The position numbers were made by a program, and so were the translations under genes. From CBDFLD01 sp965249005 (GTDB taxonomy: Bacteria > Acidobacteriota > UBA6911), in assembly GCA_965249005.1 (NCBI GenBank), contig CBDFLD010000023.1:620001-684000 (forward strand): a stretch of DNA of 64,000 nucleotides. The letters run 5' to 3'. Shown here piece by piece: positions 43,747 through 52,212 of the stretch (its first letter is position 1; every line of letters starts with the position of its first letter). The notes under the pieces were generated by a model. It ran no database searches. It was not told the DNA's origin and saw nothing but the letters and a program-made list of their open reading frames with translations.

Positions 43747-44688
43747 TCAATTCGTATGCACTGCGGGAACCTGAGTCTGGTCGGACTTCAAAGATGGAAG
43801 GTCTTTCAGAAACTGGTGGACCGCTCGGCCGAACCGTTTCGGATCGTTTACCAGGAGGTCCTCGTGGCCGGCGCCGGGGAAGATGACGAGTTTCTTGGGT
43901 TCCGGGATGGAGCCGTAGAGGTACTCGATTTCCACCATCTTGAGCACGTCTTCCGCATCTCCGGCCATGACCAGGACCGGGAAGCCCGTCTTTTCGAGCG
44001 CCTTGGCTGGATCGAGGTCTTCGGTCCGTAATTGGGCCAGTTGCTCCACGATGACCTCGACAGGCCAGGCCAGCAGCGGTGCCAGCGAGTTGCCCACGCG
44101 GCGCTTGAGCCGATTACTCCAGGCGTTGCGGATATTGTCGTAGCAGGATTCCATGATCAGCCAGTCTGGCGAGAGGCCCTCCATGCCAATGGCATACGCC
44201 GCCGCGGCCGCTCCCATGGAAACACCATCGATACCGATGTGGACAGCTCCGTCCGGACGGAGTGACTGGATGTACTCGAAGGCCGCCTTGACGTCCAGGC
44301 GCTCATGGTAGCCGTAGGAGATCATGGCTGGGTCGCTGCTCCCGTGGCCTCTAAAATGCAGCAGCAGAACGTTGAATCCCCGGCGAGAAAAGTACCGGGC
44401 GCGAAGCAGAGTCGAACCGCGATCGGAGCGAAACCCGTGCAGCAGCAAGACCCAGTTGTCCGGGGAAGCGTTCCTCGAGAGCAAGACCCAGGCATGCAGA
44501 CCGACTCCGTCGCTTGCAACCAAGGTCAGCGGATGCATCTTGCCGAATCGAATTTCGGGAATGCAGTCGTAATCGCGGCGACCCGGACGGATCAAGATCC
44601 AGCTCGTCAACAGGCCATAGCTCAAGTATGTAACACTGAGCAGTCCCGTGGTGATCAATCCGTACTTGAGTACGTCTTTCGCTCTCAT
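43747..44688 (-). CDS. membrane-anchored alpha/beta hydrolase
   Basis: 313 aa from the ATG at 44688; a TTG at 44724 is a weaker alternative inside ccmD. An N-terminal membrane anchor (about 7-30) is followed by an alpha/beta hydrolase domain: oxyanion HGF (LLLHGFRSDRG), nucleophile elbow GVSMGAAAA, acid in VMAGDAEDV and His in GAGHEDLL. It resembles BEM46/ABHD-type hydrolases. It follows ccmD after 4 bases and so is the last gene of the cytochrome c maturation transcript, but no link to cytochromes is known. The substrate is unknown. Confidence 0.85.
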   Translation of the reverse strand: MRAKDVLKYGLITTGLLSVTYLSYGLLTSWILIRPGRRDYDCIPEIRFGKMHPLTLVASDGVGLHAWVLLSRNASPDNWVLLLHGFRSDRGSTLLRARYFSRRGFNVLLLHFRGHGSSDPAMISYGYHERLDVKAAFEYIQSLRPDGAVHIGIDGVSMGAAAAAYAIGMEGLSPDWLIMESCYDNIRNAWSNRLKRRVGNSLAPLLAWPVEVIVEQLAQLRTEDLDPAKALEKTGFPVLVMAGDAEDVLKMVEIEYLYGSIPEPKKLVIFPGAGHEDLLVNDPKRFGRAVHQFLKDLPSLKSDQTQVPAVHTN

Positions 44689-44692
44689 GGCA

Positions 44693-44860
44693 CTAAGTGT
44701 CGCGCCCTGCCCCTCTTTCCTCAAACATCTGTTTCAAGCGCGAGACCTCGCCTCGGAGCTTCTTTTCCTGGGAATGGATGAAATATAGATAGATAGCCAG
44801 GATAAGCCAAACGGCAACAAAGGCTCCAAAGAGGTAAGGCATGGTGATCGTAGGATCCAT
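44693..44860 (-). CDS. ccmD: CcmD-like small heme-exporter membrane protein
   Basis: 55 aa beginning MDPTITMPYLFGAFVAVWL. It has one membrane segment (about 8-28) and then a basic/acidic helix (SQEKKLRGEVSRLKQM). AGGAG is eight bases before the ATG at 44860. Size, topology and place directly after ccmC match CcmD, which stabilises the CcmABC complex and helps release heme-loaded CcmE. Sequence identity in this family is low, so position carries much of the argument. Confidence 0.82.
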   Translation of the reverse strand: MDPTITMPYLFGAFVAVWLILAIYLYFIHSQEKKLRGEVSRLKQMFEERGAGRDT

Positions 44861-44875
44861 GGTCAGACTCCTGTC

Positions 44876-45565
44876 TTAATGGGCCATATCGGCCTGGCGT
44901 TCGAGCCACTCCACCTCTTGGTTCATCGACTCGAGACTCATACGACGACGAATCAGATAGAGGAGCAAGACCTGAAAGACGGCCCAGCAAACCAACAGCC
45001 CGGGCCACATCGCTGCAGACAGGCCGCCGGTCTCGAGCATCGGTTCCGGATGGATATCGCGCCACCACCGAATGGAAAACCACACAAGCGGCACATCCAC
45101 GAAGGCGACGATGCCGAAGACGGCTGATACCATGGCCCGCCGGTCGGGGTCCGGGGTGTAGTTACGAATCAACAGATAGGCAACGTAGAGCAGCCAGAGT
45201 ATGAGCGAGAAAGTCAATCGTGGAGTCCAGGCCCACCAAACCAACCAGGTTGTCTTGGCCCAGATCGAACCGGTCATCAGCAACATCGAGAAAAACATGA
45301 TGCCCATTTCGGCAGACGACAAGGCGAGGCTGTCCCACCAGGGCTTCCGGCGGATCAAATACCCTAGCGAAGCCAGGCAGTTGATCCCGAAGGCCGTCAT
45401 GGCCGTAATGCCGGCGGGAACATGGAAATAGAAGATCCGCTGCAAATCCCCCATGGTTTTTTCTTGGGGGACCTGCAGAAACGTCATGTAGAGAGCCAAC
45501 ACCATCCCCAGCAGCAGAAGAACTCCCAAGGCCGAGTCAACCCTATCGGCCACTCTATGGCTCAT
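44876..45565 (-). CDS. ccmC: CcmC, heme-handling inner-membrane protein of cytochrome c maturation
   Basis: 229 aa, six membrane segments. The tryptophan-rich periplasmic motif is present as TTWLVWWAWTPRLTF, and FYFHVPAG carries the conserved heme-ligand His. CcmC loads heme onto CcmE. It lies directly after ccmB and before ccmD. The typical motif has WGTWWVWD; here the Asp position reads Thr, a small deviation also seen in divergent Ccm systems. Confidence 0.93.
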   Translation of the reverse strand: MSHRVADRVDSALGVLLLLGMVLALYMTFLQVPQEKTMGDLQRIFYFHVPAGITAMTAFGINCLASLGYLIRRKPWWDSLALSSAEMGIMFFSMLLMTGSIWAKTTWLVWWAWTPRLTFSLILWLLYVAYLLIRNYTPDPDRRAMVSAVFGIVAFVDVPLVWFSIRWWRDIHPEPMLETGGLSAAMWPGLLVCWAVFQVLLLYLIRRRMSLESMNQEVEWLERQADMAH

Positions 45566-45566
45566 C

Positions 45567-46241
45567 TTAATCCTCCAGCACGTATTCGAATACGAGATAC
45601 GAGAGGGTGAGAAAGACCACGGTGAAGACCGCCATGATCGTCAGAGGGAGCTCCAGGGCTCGATAATCCACGGTGTTGATGATGATCGAGGTCGCCTCCA
45701 CCGCATTGATCAAGATGGGCAAGACCACCGGAAAAAGGATCAACGGGAGCAAGACCTCGCGCATCTTCGTATTTACCGAGATCGCGGACAGCAGCGTTCC
45801 AACCGCCGCGAAACCCAATGTTCCCAATAAGAATACCAGAACGAGATAGGGGATCTCACCCCAGACCGTGAGATTGAAAAAAACCAGCGCAAGGACAAAG
45901 ATGACAAACTCGGAGATGAGCATAAAAACCGTGGCGGCCATTACCTTACCCAGATACAGCTGGCCGCGGTCGATCGGGGCCATCAGCAATCCCTGCATGC
46001 AGCCATTTTCCTTTTCCGTACTGAAAATCCGATTCAAGCCCAACGTTCCCGAGAAGGCAAACGATACCCAGAGGATCCCCGGTACCGCGGCTCTCATCGA
46101 CTCACGGACCGAGGCCAAGGCAAAGTTGAAGATCACGAGGACCAGAACTCCGAAAAAAAGCATGGCGTTGAGCGAGTCCTTGGTTCGCAGCTCGACCAGA
46201 AAGTCCTTGCGAAAAACCGCCCATATCATCTTATGAGGCAT
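45567..46241 (-). CDS. ccmB: CcmB, ABC transporter permease of cytochrome c maturation
   Basis: 224 aa from the ATG at 46241, matching the usual CcmB length; the frame is open upstream inside ccmA. Six membrane segments. The stretch ILWVSFAFSGTLGLNRIFSTEKENGCMQGLL is diagnostic in pieces (NRIFSTEKENGCM). With CcmA and CcmC it forms the ATP-driven complex that frees holo-CcmE. It overlaps ccmA by 11 bases and is one base from ccmC. Confidence 0.93.
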   Translation of the reverse strand: MPHKMIWAVFRKDFLVELRTKDSLNAMLFFGVLVLVIFNFALASVRESMRAAVPGILWVSFAFSGTLGLNRIFSTEKENGCMQGLLMAPIDRGQLYLGKVMAATVFMLISEFVIFVLALVFFNLTVWGEIPYLVLVFLLGTLGFAAVGTLLSAISVNTKMREVLLPLILFPVVLPILINAVEATSIIINTVDYRALELPLTIMAVFTVVFLTLSYLVFEYVLED

Positions 46242-46953
46242 GATCTTGGCCGTGAGCCACGGAACGATACCGTTGCTGAAACTCTCCGAGCGTGACCGCA
46301 GACGGCGCGACGTCCGCTGCAACCCGGCCCCTGCCTAGGATGATGAGACGACTCGCCAGCTCGTATCCGAGCGCCGTGTCGTGGATTGCCATCAGGCAGG
46401 TCTTCCCCCGGGAACGGGCTTCGAGGAGGTATTCTTTCAGAAACTCCACCCCCATGGGATCCAGTCCGGTAAAGGGCTCGTCAAGCAGATAGATCTCCGG
46501 GTCGTGAAGAAACGCTCTGGCAATGGCGAGTCGCTGCTGCATGCCTCTAGAGTAGTTTCGAACCACCTCTCTTTCGCGTCCCTGCAGTCCGACGCGGCCG
46601 ATCGCGGTTTCGAGGTCGGACTCCGAGGCGGAAAGACCATGTATCCGCGCATAGAAATTCAGATTCTCGATCGCCGTTAGATCCCCGTAGAGCGCCGTGT
46701 TGTGGGAAAGGAAGCCCATCAATGCACGCGTCTCTGGGCTGGGTCGGGGGCTCGCTTGACCTGGCGCAGCGGAGATTTGAACACTTCCAGCTGTGGGTCT
46801 GGTCAGACCCGCGATGATCCGAAGCAGGGTTGTTTTCCCGGCACCGTTTCGCCCGAACAAGGCAATAAACTCGCCGGACGCCACATTGAGGTCCAAGCGG
46901 CGAAGGGCAGAGAATCGGCCGAAGTACTTGGCAACGCCAGCTACCTCTATCAT
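46231..46953 (-). CDS. ccmA: CcmA, ABC transporter ATPase of cytochrome c maturation
   Basis: 240 aa. Walker A is GRNGAGKTTLL (about 35-45), signature YSRGMQQRLAIARA, Walker B IYLLDEPFTGLD and a switch His in MAIHDT. The order CcmA-CcmB-CcmC-CcmD downstream fixes the identity among ABC ATPases. Its ATG overlaps the stop of the preceding gene of unknown function (46950-48209) by four bases, so that gene is part of the same translation unit. Confidence 0.92.
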   Translation of the reverse strand: MIEVAGVAKYFGRFSALRRLDLNVASGEFIALFGRNGAGKTTLLRIIAGLTRPTAGSVQISAAPGQASPRPSPETRALMGFLSHNTALYGDLTAIENLNFYARIHGLSASESDLETAIGRVGLQGREREVVRNYSRGMQQRLAIARAFLHDPEIYLLDEPFTGLDPMGVEFLKEYLLEARSRGKTCLMAIHDTALGYELASRLIILGRGRVAADVAPSAVTLGEFQQRYRSVAHGQDHAS

Positions 46954-48209
46954 CGATCTCTGGCCTCGCGATTCCTTTTTGCGACAAGGTGCGAGATCCT
47001 TCTCAACTGGCCCTTCGCGCGTTCCCTCAGCTGAGTGTACTCCGGGCGCTCCAGCAGATGGCGATCATGACGGTGATCGAGAGTGGCCGCCAGCGTTACC
47101 AAACGGTCTCGCCGCTTCTTGAGTTGGCGCAGGTAGGGATCCTGCTTGCTCCCCACAACCGGCAAAACTCGCGAGTAGGCAAACCAGAGTACGACAATGA
47201 AGCAGAGGAGCACGAGAGGTCCTAGCAACAAAGTTCGTTGACCAACCGCCGTGGCCATCGGCCGGATGCTGGAACCGCCGCTGCCGGTGTTACTGGAAGC
47301 CGGCAGGGGAGTTCCACCCTCGAAGTTCCAGACGATTTCGCTTCCCGCTGCAATCGGTCCACTACTGTAAATCGCGAAGTTCTGCTCCTCGTTGACTTCG
47401 ATACGCTCCAAGCCTTCTCCCGACACGATCAAGTCCTTGGGGATGACTCCGATTTGGTAGGACTCCACATCATGATAGAAAGTCTTGCGATACTCGTAGG
47501 CACGGTCATGGTATGGGATGACCATATCCACATCAAAAGTGGTGGTCCCGGGCCGCAATCCGTAACGGCTGTAATAGCTCTTCCCGTCCGGACTTTCCAG
47601 GGGCGATTGAACCAACGGCATGGTCGAGCCCGGACCTGTCACGCTAAGACCCGGAATCTCGTGAAGGCCATCGGGTTTGGAAAACCGAAAGTTGCCGTCC
47701 ATGTTCATATAACTCATCTTGGGACGCGTTTCATTCACGAAGGAATAACGCTCCAATTCCCGCAAATGGTCTCCCTCGAGTTGAAACCCGAATCGAACGT
47801 TTTCGAGCCGCAATCCTCTGGTTTCCGTGGTCGTTTCGTAAACCTTGACCTCCACCGTCGCCTTTCCATTGGCGTCGAAGGCCACGCGACCATGATAGTT
47901 GACCATCCCGTAGTTGGCACGAATCAGGATCGGACCGTCCGTGGGCAACCCGTCGATCTCGAAACGACCGCTCTCGTCCGTCGCGGACGACTTCAGCACG
48001 CTCATCCCGCCGGCCAGGCCGATGACATCGATCTCGAGCCCGGCACCCGCGCTCGTAGCGGTCGTCCCATTGACCAACCTTCCCGTCACGACCCCCGTAC
48101 CGCGGGTCTGCGCCCAAAGGGGGGCGGCCATGATGGGAAAAATGATGAGAAAAATGATGAGAACCCAGCCCCTCGGACCCTGTTCGCATTCGCGCTGTTT
48201 CTCAGACAA
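46950..48209 (-). CDS. membrane protein with carboxypeptidase-regulatory-like domain, unknown function, in ccm operon
   Basis: 419 aa. A signal peptide (about 14-33, ending APLWAQ) precedes a beta-sandwich of the carboxypeptidase regulatory type (GTGVVTGRLVNGTT then ATDESGRFEIDGLPTD). A long extracytoplasmic part follows, then one membrane segment near 328-346 (TLLLGPLVLLCFIVVLWFAY), and a basic cytoplasmic tail of about 65 residues. It overlaps ccmA by ATGA, which ties it to cytochrome c maturation, but it is no known Ccm component. A role in heme or apocytochrome delivery is only a guess. Confidence 0.8.
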   Translation of the reverse strand: MSEKQRECEQGPRGWVLIIFLIIFPIMAAPLWAQTRGTGVVTGRLVNGTTATSAGAGLEIDVIGLAGGMSVLKSSATDESGRFEIDGLPTDGPILIRANYGMVNYHGRVAFDANGKATVEVKVYETTTETRGLRLENVRFGFQLEGDHLRELERYSFVNETRPKMSYMNMDGNFRFSKPDGLHEIPGLSVTGPGSTMPLVQSPLESPDGKSYYSRYGLRPGTTTFDVDMVIPYHDRAYEYRKTFYHDVESYQIGVIPKDLIVSGEGLERIEVNEEQNFAIYSSGPIAAGSEIVWNFEGGTPLPASSNTGSGGSSIRPMATAVGQRTLLLGPLVLLCFIVVLWFAYSRVLPVVGSKQDPYLRQLKKRRDRLVTLAATLDHRHDRHLLERPEYTQLRERAKGQLRRISHLVAKRNREARDR

Positions 48210-48276
48210 GTGCTATCCCTTCCCGGCGGCACAACCCCGGCGTTTTGCGAATAGGGTATCTTGAACGAATCCTGAC

Positions 48277-48741
48277 TCACGTTTGCAGTTGCTGTCCGCA
48301 ATCCGCGCAGAATTTCTTTCCCGGAATGACTGGAGAGTCACAGGCAGGACAGGTAGCTCCTTCACCTGAAGCAGCTTTCTTCTTGCTGGAGCCGAAGAGT
48401 TTCGAGCGTCGCGTTTGGATGGTCTGCTCGATTTTTTCATCGAGGTTGTCCTGCGCCCCCAGCGCGTCCAGACGCTTCAGGACCAGTGCCGCATCGGACT
48501 TGTACCCCGCCTGCAGTCTCTCGAAGTCGTCGTCTCCCAGTCTGCCCAGCTTGAACTCGAACTCCAGGTCCCTGAGATTGGTATAGATGACCGATTTCCG
48601 AGTCAGCAGCCGGTCCAATTCCGTCTCGGCGAGCAACTCGACCTCCAGGTTCCCGCGAGACTCTTTGAAAAGAGGCCACAGAATATAAAAGCCCGAAACA
48701 ACAGTCCACGCAACACAGGCAGCAATCAGCATGTTACTCAA
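48277..48741 (-). CDS. CcmI-like membrane protein with C-terminal zinc ribbon
   Basis: 154 aa. One N-terminal membrane segment (about 5-22) and a coiled-coil-like region (LLAETELDRLLTRKSV, LRDLEFEFKLGRLGD) match the first part of CcmI, which presents apocytochrome to the ligation machinery. The C-terminus, about 131-152, is a zinc ribbon (CPACDSP, then CADCG) not found in standard CcmI. The ATG overlaps the ccmH stop by four bases. It lacks CcmI's periplasmic TPR domain, so its role is uncertain. Confidence 0.8.
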   Translation of the reverse strand: MSNMLIAACVAWTVVSGFYILWPLFKESRGNLEVELLAETELDRLLTRKSVIYTNLRDLEFEFKLGRLGDDDFERLQAGYKSDAALVLKRLDALGAQDNLDEKIEQTIQTRRSKLFGSSKKKAASGEGATCPACDSPVIPGKKFCADCGQQLQT

Positions 48742-49229
48742 CTTTCTTCCTCGAACTCTCGAAGCTCATCGTCGACTCTGGCATCGAAATTCGATTCGGC
48801 CGGTTGTGCCGCCGCGGAGGGCCCTCGCATTCTCACCACGATCCAGCTCACGAGCACCAGGCCCAAAACCAGCACGAAAAACGGCATCACCCAGGCTGCA
48901 AGATCGAACCCTTCCATGGTGGGAGCCGCGAGCACCTGCTTTCCGAAGGTTTCCACAAAGCTCGCAACGATCTCGGGGATCGGCACGCCTTGCGCGAGCT
49001 TTTCACGGATCTCCGCCCGCATCGGTGTCGCGGAATGGCAGTTCTGCATTGCGCAGACTGTCAGTTGCTCGCTGCAACTGCATTGACAGACGAGTTGCTC
49101 CGCCGATTCGCGATACTGCGCTTCGAGATCCTGCGCGCCCAGCAGCCTTAGCGACGCCAAACCGGCTGCGGCAATGAGCCCCGCAAGCAGCATTCTTTTC
49201 GTGAAAGTTGAGAGGGGGACGATAACCAA
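48738..49229 (-). CDS. ccmH: CcmH, thiol-disulfide protein of cytochrome c maturation
   Basis: 163 aa from a TTG at 49229 with GGGAG upstream; an ATG at 49193 is possible. A signal anchor is followed by the CcmH three-helix domain with LVCQCSCSEQLTVC, where two cysteines form the redox pair that reduces apocytochrome CxxCH. One membrane segment lies near 112-132. The extra cysteines (CQCSC and AMQNCHS) are more than the usual two. It is followed directly by the ccmI-like gene. Confidence 0.9.
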   Translation of the reverse strand: MVIVPLSTFTKRMLLAGLIAAAGLASLRLLGAQDLEAQYRESAEQLVCQCSCSEQLTVCAMQNCHSATPMRAEIREKLAQGVPIPEIVASFVETFGKQVLAAPTMEGFDLAAWVMPFFVLVLGLVLVSWIVVRMRGPSAAAQPAESNFDARVDDELREFEEES

Positions 49230-49334
49230 TCTACAAGCTCCCTGTACTCAAGGGGTCCGGCTGGTTCGCGGGACGACCCGTGATAAGCGCTTGCCGGGCG
49301 TTCCGGTTGCATCGAGGTCGATCGGCCGACGGCG

Positions 49335-51386
49335 TCAGCTTTGAATGTCGAGTTGCTCTTCCAGGGCTTCCACATCCACCTCAGCATCCTGCATCCGGGC
49401 TTTCTCGGACACAAACGCGCCCCTGCGATCCGGAAGCAAGATTATCAGGGTTCCAAGAACCATGATGACGGTCCCGGCCCAAACCCAAAAAACCAGCGGA
49501 TTCACGTAGGCGGCGATCTCGTAAGCGGTCCCGTCACTCGAGGGTCCGGCATAAACGACATAGAGATCTTCCAAAACTGTACTGTGAACCACTACCTCGG
49601 TCGTGGTCTGCCCGTCTCCAGCTTTGTAGGCTCGTTTCTCAGGCTCCATCACGCGAACGAGATCTTCGCCCCGGTAGGCCTCGATCTTTGTGCGACCATA
49701 CTGATAGTTCGGCGTGTCTCCCTCCACGTAGTCCAACAATCGCAACGTATAGGCCCCGATCTCCATCTCGCCGCCTTTTTCGAGTTGTTTCCGGTCCTCC
49801 AGCTCGAAGGCATTGCCGGTAAAACCGACAAACATCACCACGATGGCAAAATGGACGACGTATCCCCCGTATCGACGCTTGTTCCTGAGGGTCAGGTTCA
49901 CGACGGCCGACAGCAGATTCTCCCCGGTGTTCTTGGCCCGGACGATAGCGCCCTTGTAAAACTCTTGGACAATCGTGGCGAACACGAACATGCACAATGT
50001 AAACGAGACGATAGCGTAAAAATCTCTCATCCCCCCTGCGAGTAGCGCGATCGCGGTGGCGATGGACAGGAGGGTCGGCCACGTGAACGCCTTTTTCAAA
50101 CTATCCAGCGAAGTCTTGCGCCAGGCAAACAACGGTCCCACGCCGGTAAGAAAGAGCAAGAACAGACCGATCGGGATGTTGACGTTGTTGAAAAACGGCG
50201 GTCCGACCGTGATCTTCGTTCCCTGGACCCATTCCGACAGCACCGGAAACATGGTTCCCCAGAAAACCGCGAAACATGCCACCAGCAGGATAAAATTGTT
50301 GAACAGAAAGGCGCTCTCTCTCGAGAGTACCGAATCGAGCGGCCGTTCCGACTTCAGCAGAGGCAACCGGTCGAGTATCAAATAAAGGCTCGCGCAGAAC
50401 ACGAGCGTCATATAGACGAGGAAGAACGGGCCAAGCGCCGAGTCGGCAAAAGCGTGGACGGAGTTGACGACTCCGCTGCGCGTGATGAAAGTTCCGAAAA
50501 CCCCGAGCAGATACGTGACCGTGATCAAGAGCACGTTCCAGACCTTCAACATTCCCCGGCGCTCTTGAACGATCACCGAATGCAAGAATGCGGTCCCGGT
50601 CAACCATGGCATGAGGGAGGAATTCTCGACCGGATCCCATGCCCAGTACCCTCCCCAACCGAGTTCCTCATAGGCCCATCGGCCTCCGAGCAAAAGGCCC
50701 GTACCCAGAAACAGCCAGGGAACCAAGGTCCAGCGCCGGGTTGTACGTATCCAGGTTTCGCCAAGCTGTTTGGTGAAAAGCGCAGCCATGGCGAACGCGT
50801 ACGGAACCACGAATCCAATGAACCCCAGGTACAAGATCGGGGGATGGATCACCATGGCCCAGTATTGGAGAAGCGGATTCAGCCCTCGGCCGTCCTCGGG
50901 AACGAAAGCCTGCAATCGGCCGTCGGAAAACTCCTGCACGAGCTGGTCGAACGGATTCGAATAGAAAAGATTGAGACAGATGAAAAAGCCCAGGTTGACC
51001 ATCAGCACCGCGTTGACAATGGGCATCATGTCGCGGTAACGATATCGATTCTGAAAAATCACAACCGCGCTAAAGATCGAGGTCACGAATACCCAAAGCA
51101 ACATCGAACCGTTGTGCGCTCCCCACAGAGCCGCGAACTTGTAGAAGCCAGGCAGATCGCGATTCGATGCTTGGGCGACATGCGAAATAGAAAAATCGTC
51201 GGTGAGCAGAAGATAGACGAGGGCGCCAAACGACAATCCGGCGCTGACGCAAGCAGCGATCGTTGCCTTCTCGGCACTTCGGGCAATCCGATGCTGTTTC
51301 TGCCACACGCCCAACAGAGATCCAACAAGGGCGTAAATGGTGAGAATCAAGGCCAAAAGGAGACAGTAGTTTCCAAAATCGCCCAT
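49335..51386 (-). CDS. ccmF: CcmF, cytochrome c heme lyase core subunit
   Basis: 683 aa, about 14-15 membrane segments. The tryptophan-rich WWD motif reads GWGGYWAWDPVENSSLMPWL. The flanking heme-ligand His residues are seen in ALWGAHNGSMLLW and MVIHPPILYLGF, and further on in GTAFLHSVIVQ. CcmF takes heme from CcmE and attaches it to apocytochrome c with CcmH/I. The C-terminal periplasmic segment is present. It lies between ccmE and ccmH as in other ccm operons. Confidence 0.95.
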   Translation of the reverse strand: MGDFGNYCLLLALILTIYALVGSLLGVWQKQHRIARSAEKATIAACVSAGLSFGALVYLLLTDDFSISHVAQASNRDLPGFYKFAALWGAHNGSMLLWVFVTSIFSAVVIFQNRYRYRDMMPIVNAVLMVNLGFFICLNLFYSNPFDQLVQEFSDGRLQAFVPEDGRGLNPLLQYWAMVIHPPILYLGFIGFVVPYAFAMAALFTKQLGETWIRTTRRWTLVPWLFLGTGLLLGGRWAYEELGWGGYWAWDPVENSSLMPWLTGTAFLHSVIVQERRGMLKVWNVLLITVTYLLGVFGTFITRSGVVNSVHAFADSALGPFFLVYMTLVFCASLYLILDRLPLLKSERPLDSVLSRESAFLFNNFILLVACFAVFWGTMFPVLSEWVQGTKITVGPPFFNNVNIPIGLFLLFLTGVGPLFAWRKTSLDSLKKAFTWPTLLSIATAIALLAGGMRDFYAIVSFTLCMFVFATIVQEFYKGAIVRAKNTGENLLSAVVNLTLRNKRRYGGYVVHFAIVVMFVGFTGNAFELEDRKQLEKGGEMEIGAYTLRLLDYVEGDTPNYQYGRTKIEAYRGEDLVRVMEPEKRAYKAGDGQTTTEVVVHSTVLEDLYVVYAGPSSDGTAYEIAAYVNPLVFWVWAGTVIMVLGTLIILLPDRRGAFVSEKARMQDAEVDVEALEEQLDIQS

Positions 51387-51495
51387 TTGCGTACTCCAAA
51401 CCCTTGAAAAAAATGAATGTTAGAGAGTCCGCGGGGTCCGCTCCGGCAAAGCCAGCTGAGCACAGACCCAACGGCTGGGTCCTTTGGGACAGGCC

Positions 51496-51909
51496 TCAGG
51501 TGCTCCTCTGCTCGTACTCCGCTTCGTACTTCGAGGCGCACTTGGCCTCGACATGGCGGGCCTCGAACGCGCCGCTTGGCCCGATTTTGCCCTCGACCAC
51601 GGCTTTTGACCCATCTTTGAATGTGTCCGGCAAGACCGCAGTCCCCACGTACTGAACCTCCAGCCGATGCCCCTCGTGGCTGATGGTGAACTGTAGTGGA
51701 GTCTTCGACTTGTCGATCGATCCTTCCACAACATCCCCCGCGATCTTCAAAGTCTTGCCAGAAAAATCGCCGTGAGTTTCCAGGTCCCTAAACTCAGTAA
51801 CGGTAATGTAATAGGCTTTGCTCTCCTGAAACCCTACAAAGCCCAGCCAGCCAAGGGCAGCCAGAATGACTGTTCCCCCGATGATGAATTTGTATTTTGG
51901 ATTCGTCAT
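51496..51909 (-). CDS. ccmE: CcmE heme chaperone, Cys-type (CxxxY) variant
   Basis: 137 aa from the ATG at 51909 (GGAGG five to six bases upstream). One N-terminal membrane anchor (8-27) is followed by an OB-fold domain (YYITVTEF, LKIAGDVVEGS, LEVQYVG). The usual heme-binding motif HxxxY (AKHDENY in E. coli) is here AKCASKY, so Cys124 takes the place of the heme-binding His and Tyr128 is kept. This CxxxY form is known from archaea and Desulfovibrio and defines a variant of system I. It is the first gene of the operon. Confidence 0.92.
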   Translation of the reverse strand: MTNPKYKFIIGGTVILAALGWLGFVGFQESKAYYITVTEFRDLETHGDFSGKTLKIAGDVVEGSIDKSKTPLQFTISHEGHRLEVQYVGTAVLPDTFKDGSKAVVEGKIGPSGAFEARHVEAKCASKYEAEYEQRST

Positions 51910-52212
51910 TCGTACCTCCCGATCCAATTCCCTTTTACGCGCGATCTTCGATTCTTGTCCGCGCTCTCCATCGATACCGAGATAAAAGCAATCCCTATAC
52001 CGCCCCTGTCCTGGGTGGACAAAAACGAAATTATACCACCCCCATGGGGGGGCGTCATAGTTTTCCCCGCGTTCTGCGGTTGTCGCGGAGAAAGGCGGCC
52101 CGTAATAAAGAACCGGACTCGTGCGTCAAAAGTTTCTCAAAGACGGCCCATTTTGCCATACAATGGGAGCTTTCCCACGGCGGATCAGAGCCAAACCAAG
52201 CGCGGAGGATGC

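Noticed and set aside
51772..52212. Extension of the HMG-CoA-synthase-like gene upstream by 147 codons
   Set aside because: It runs antisense through ccmE and its promoter; the ATG at 52213 has a good GGAGG site and a family-like N-terminus.
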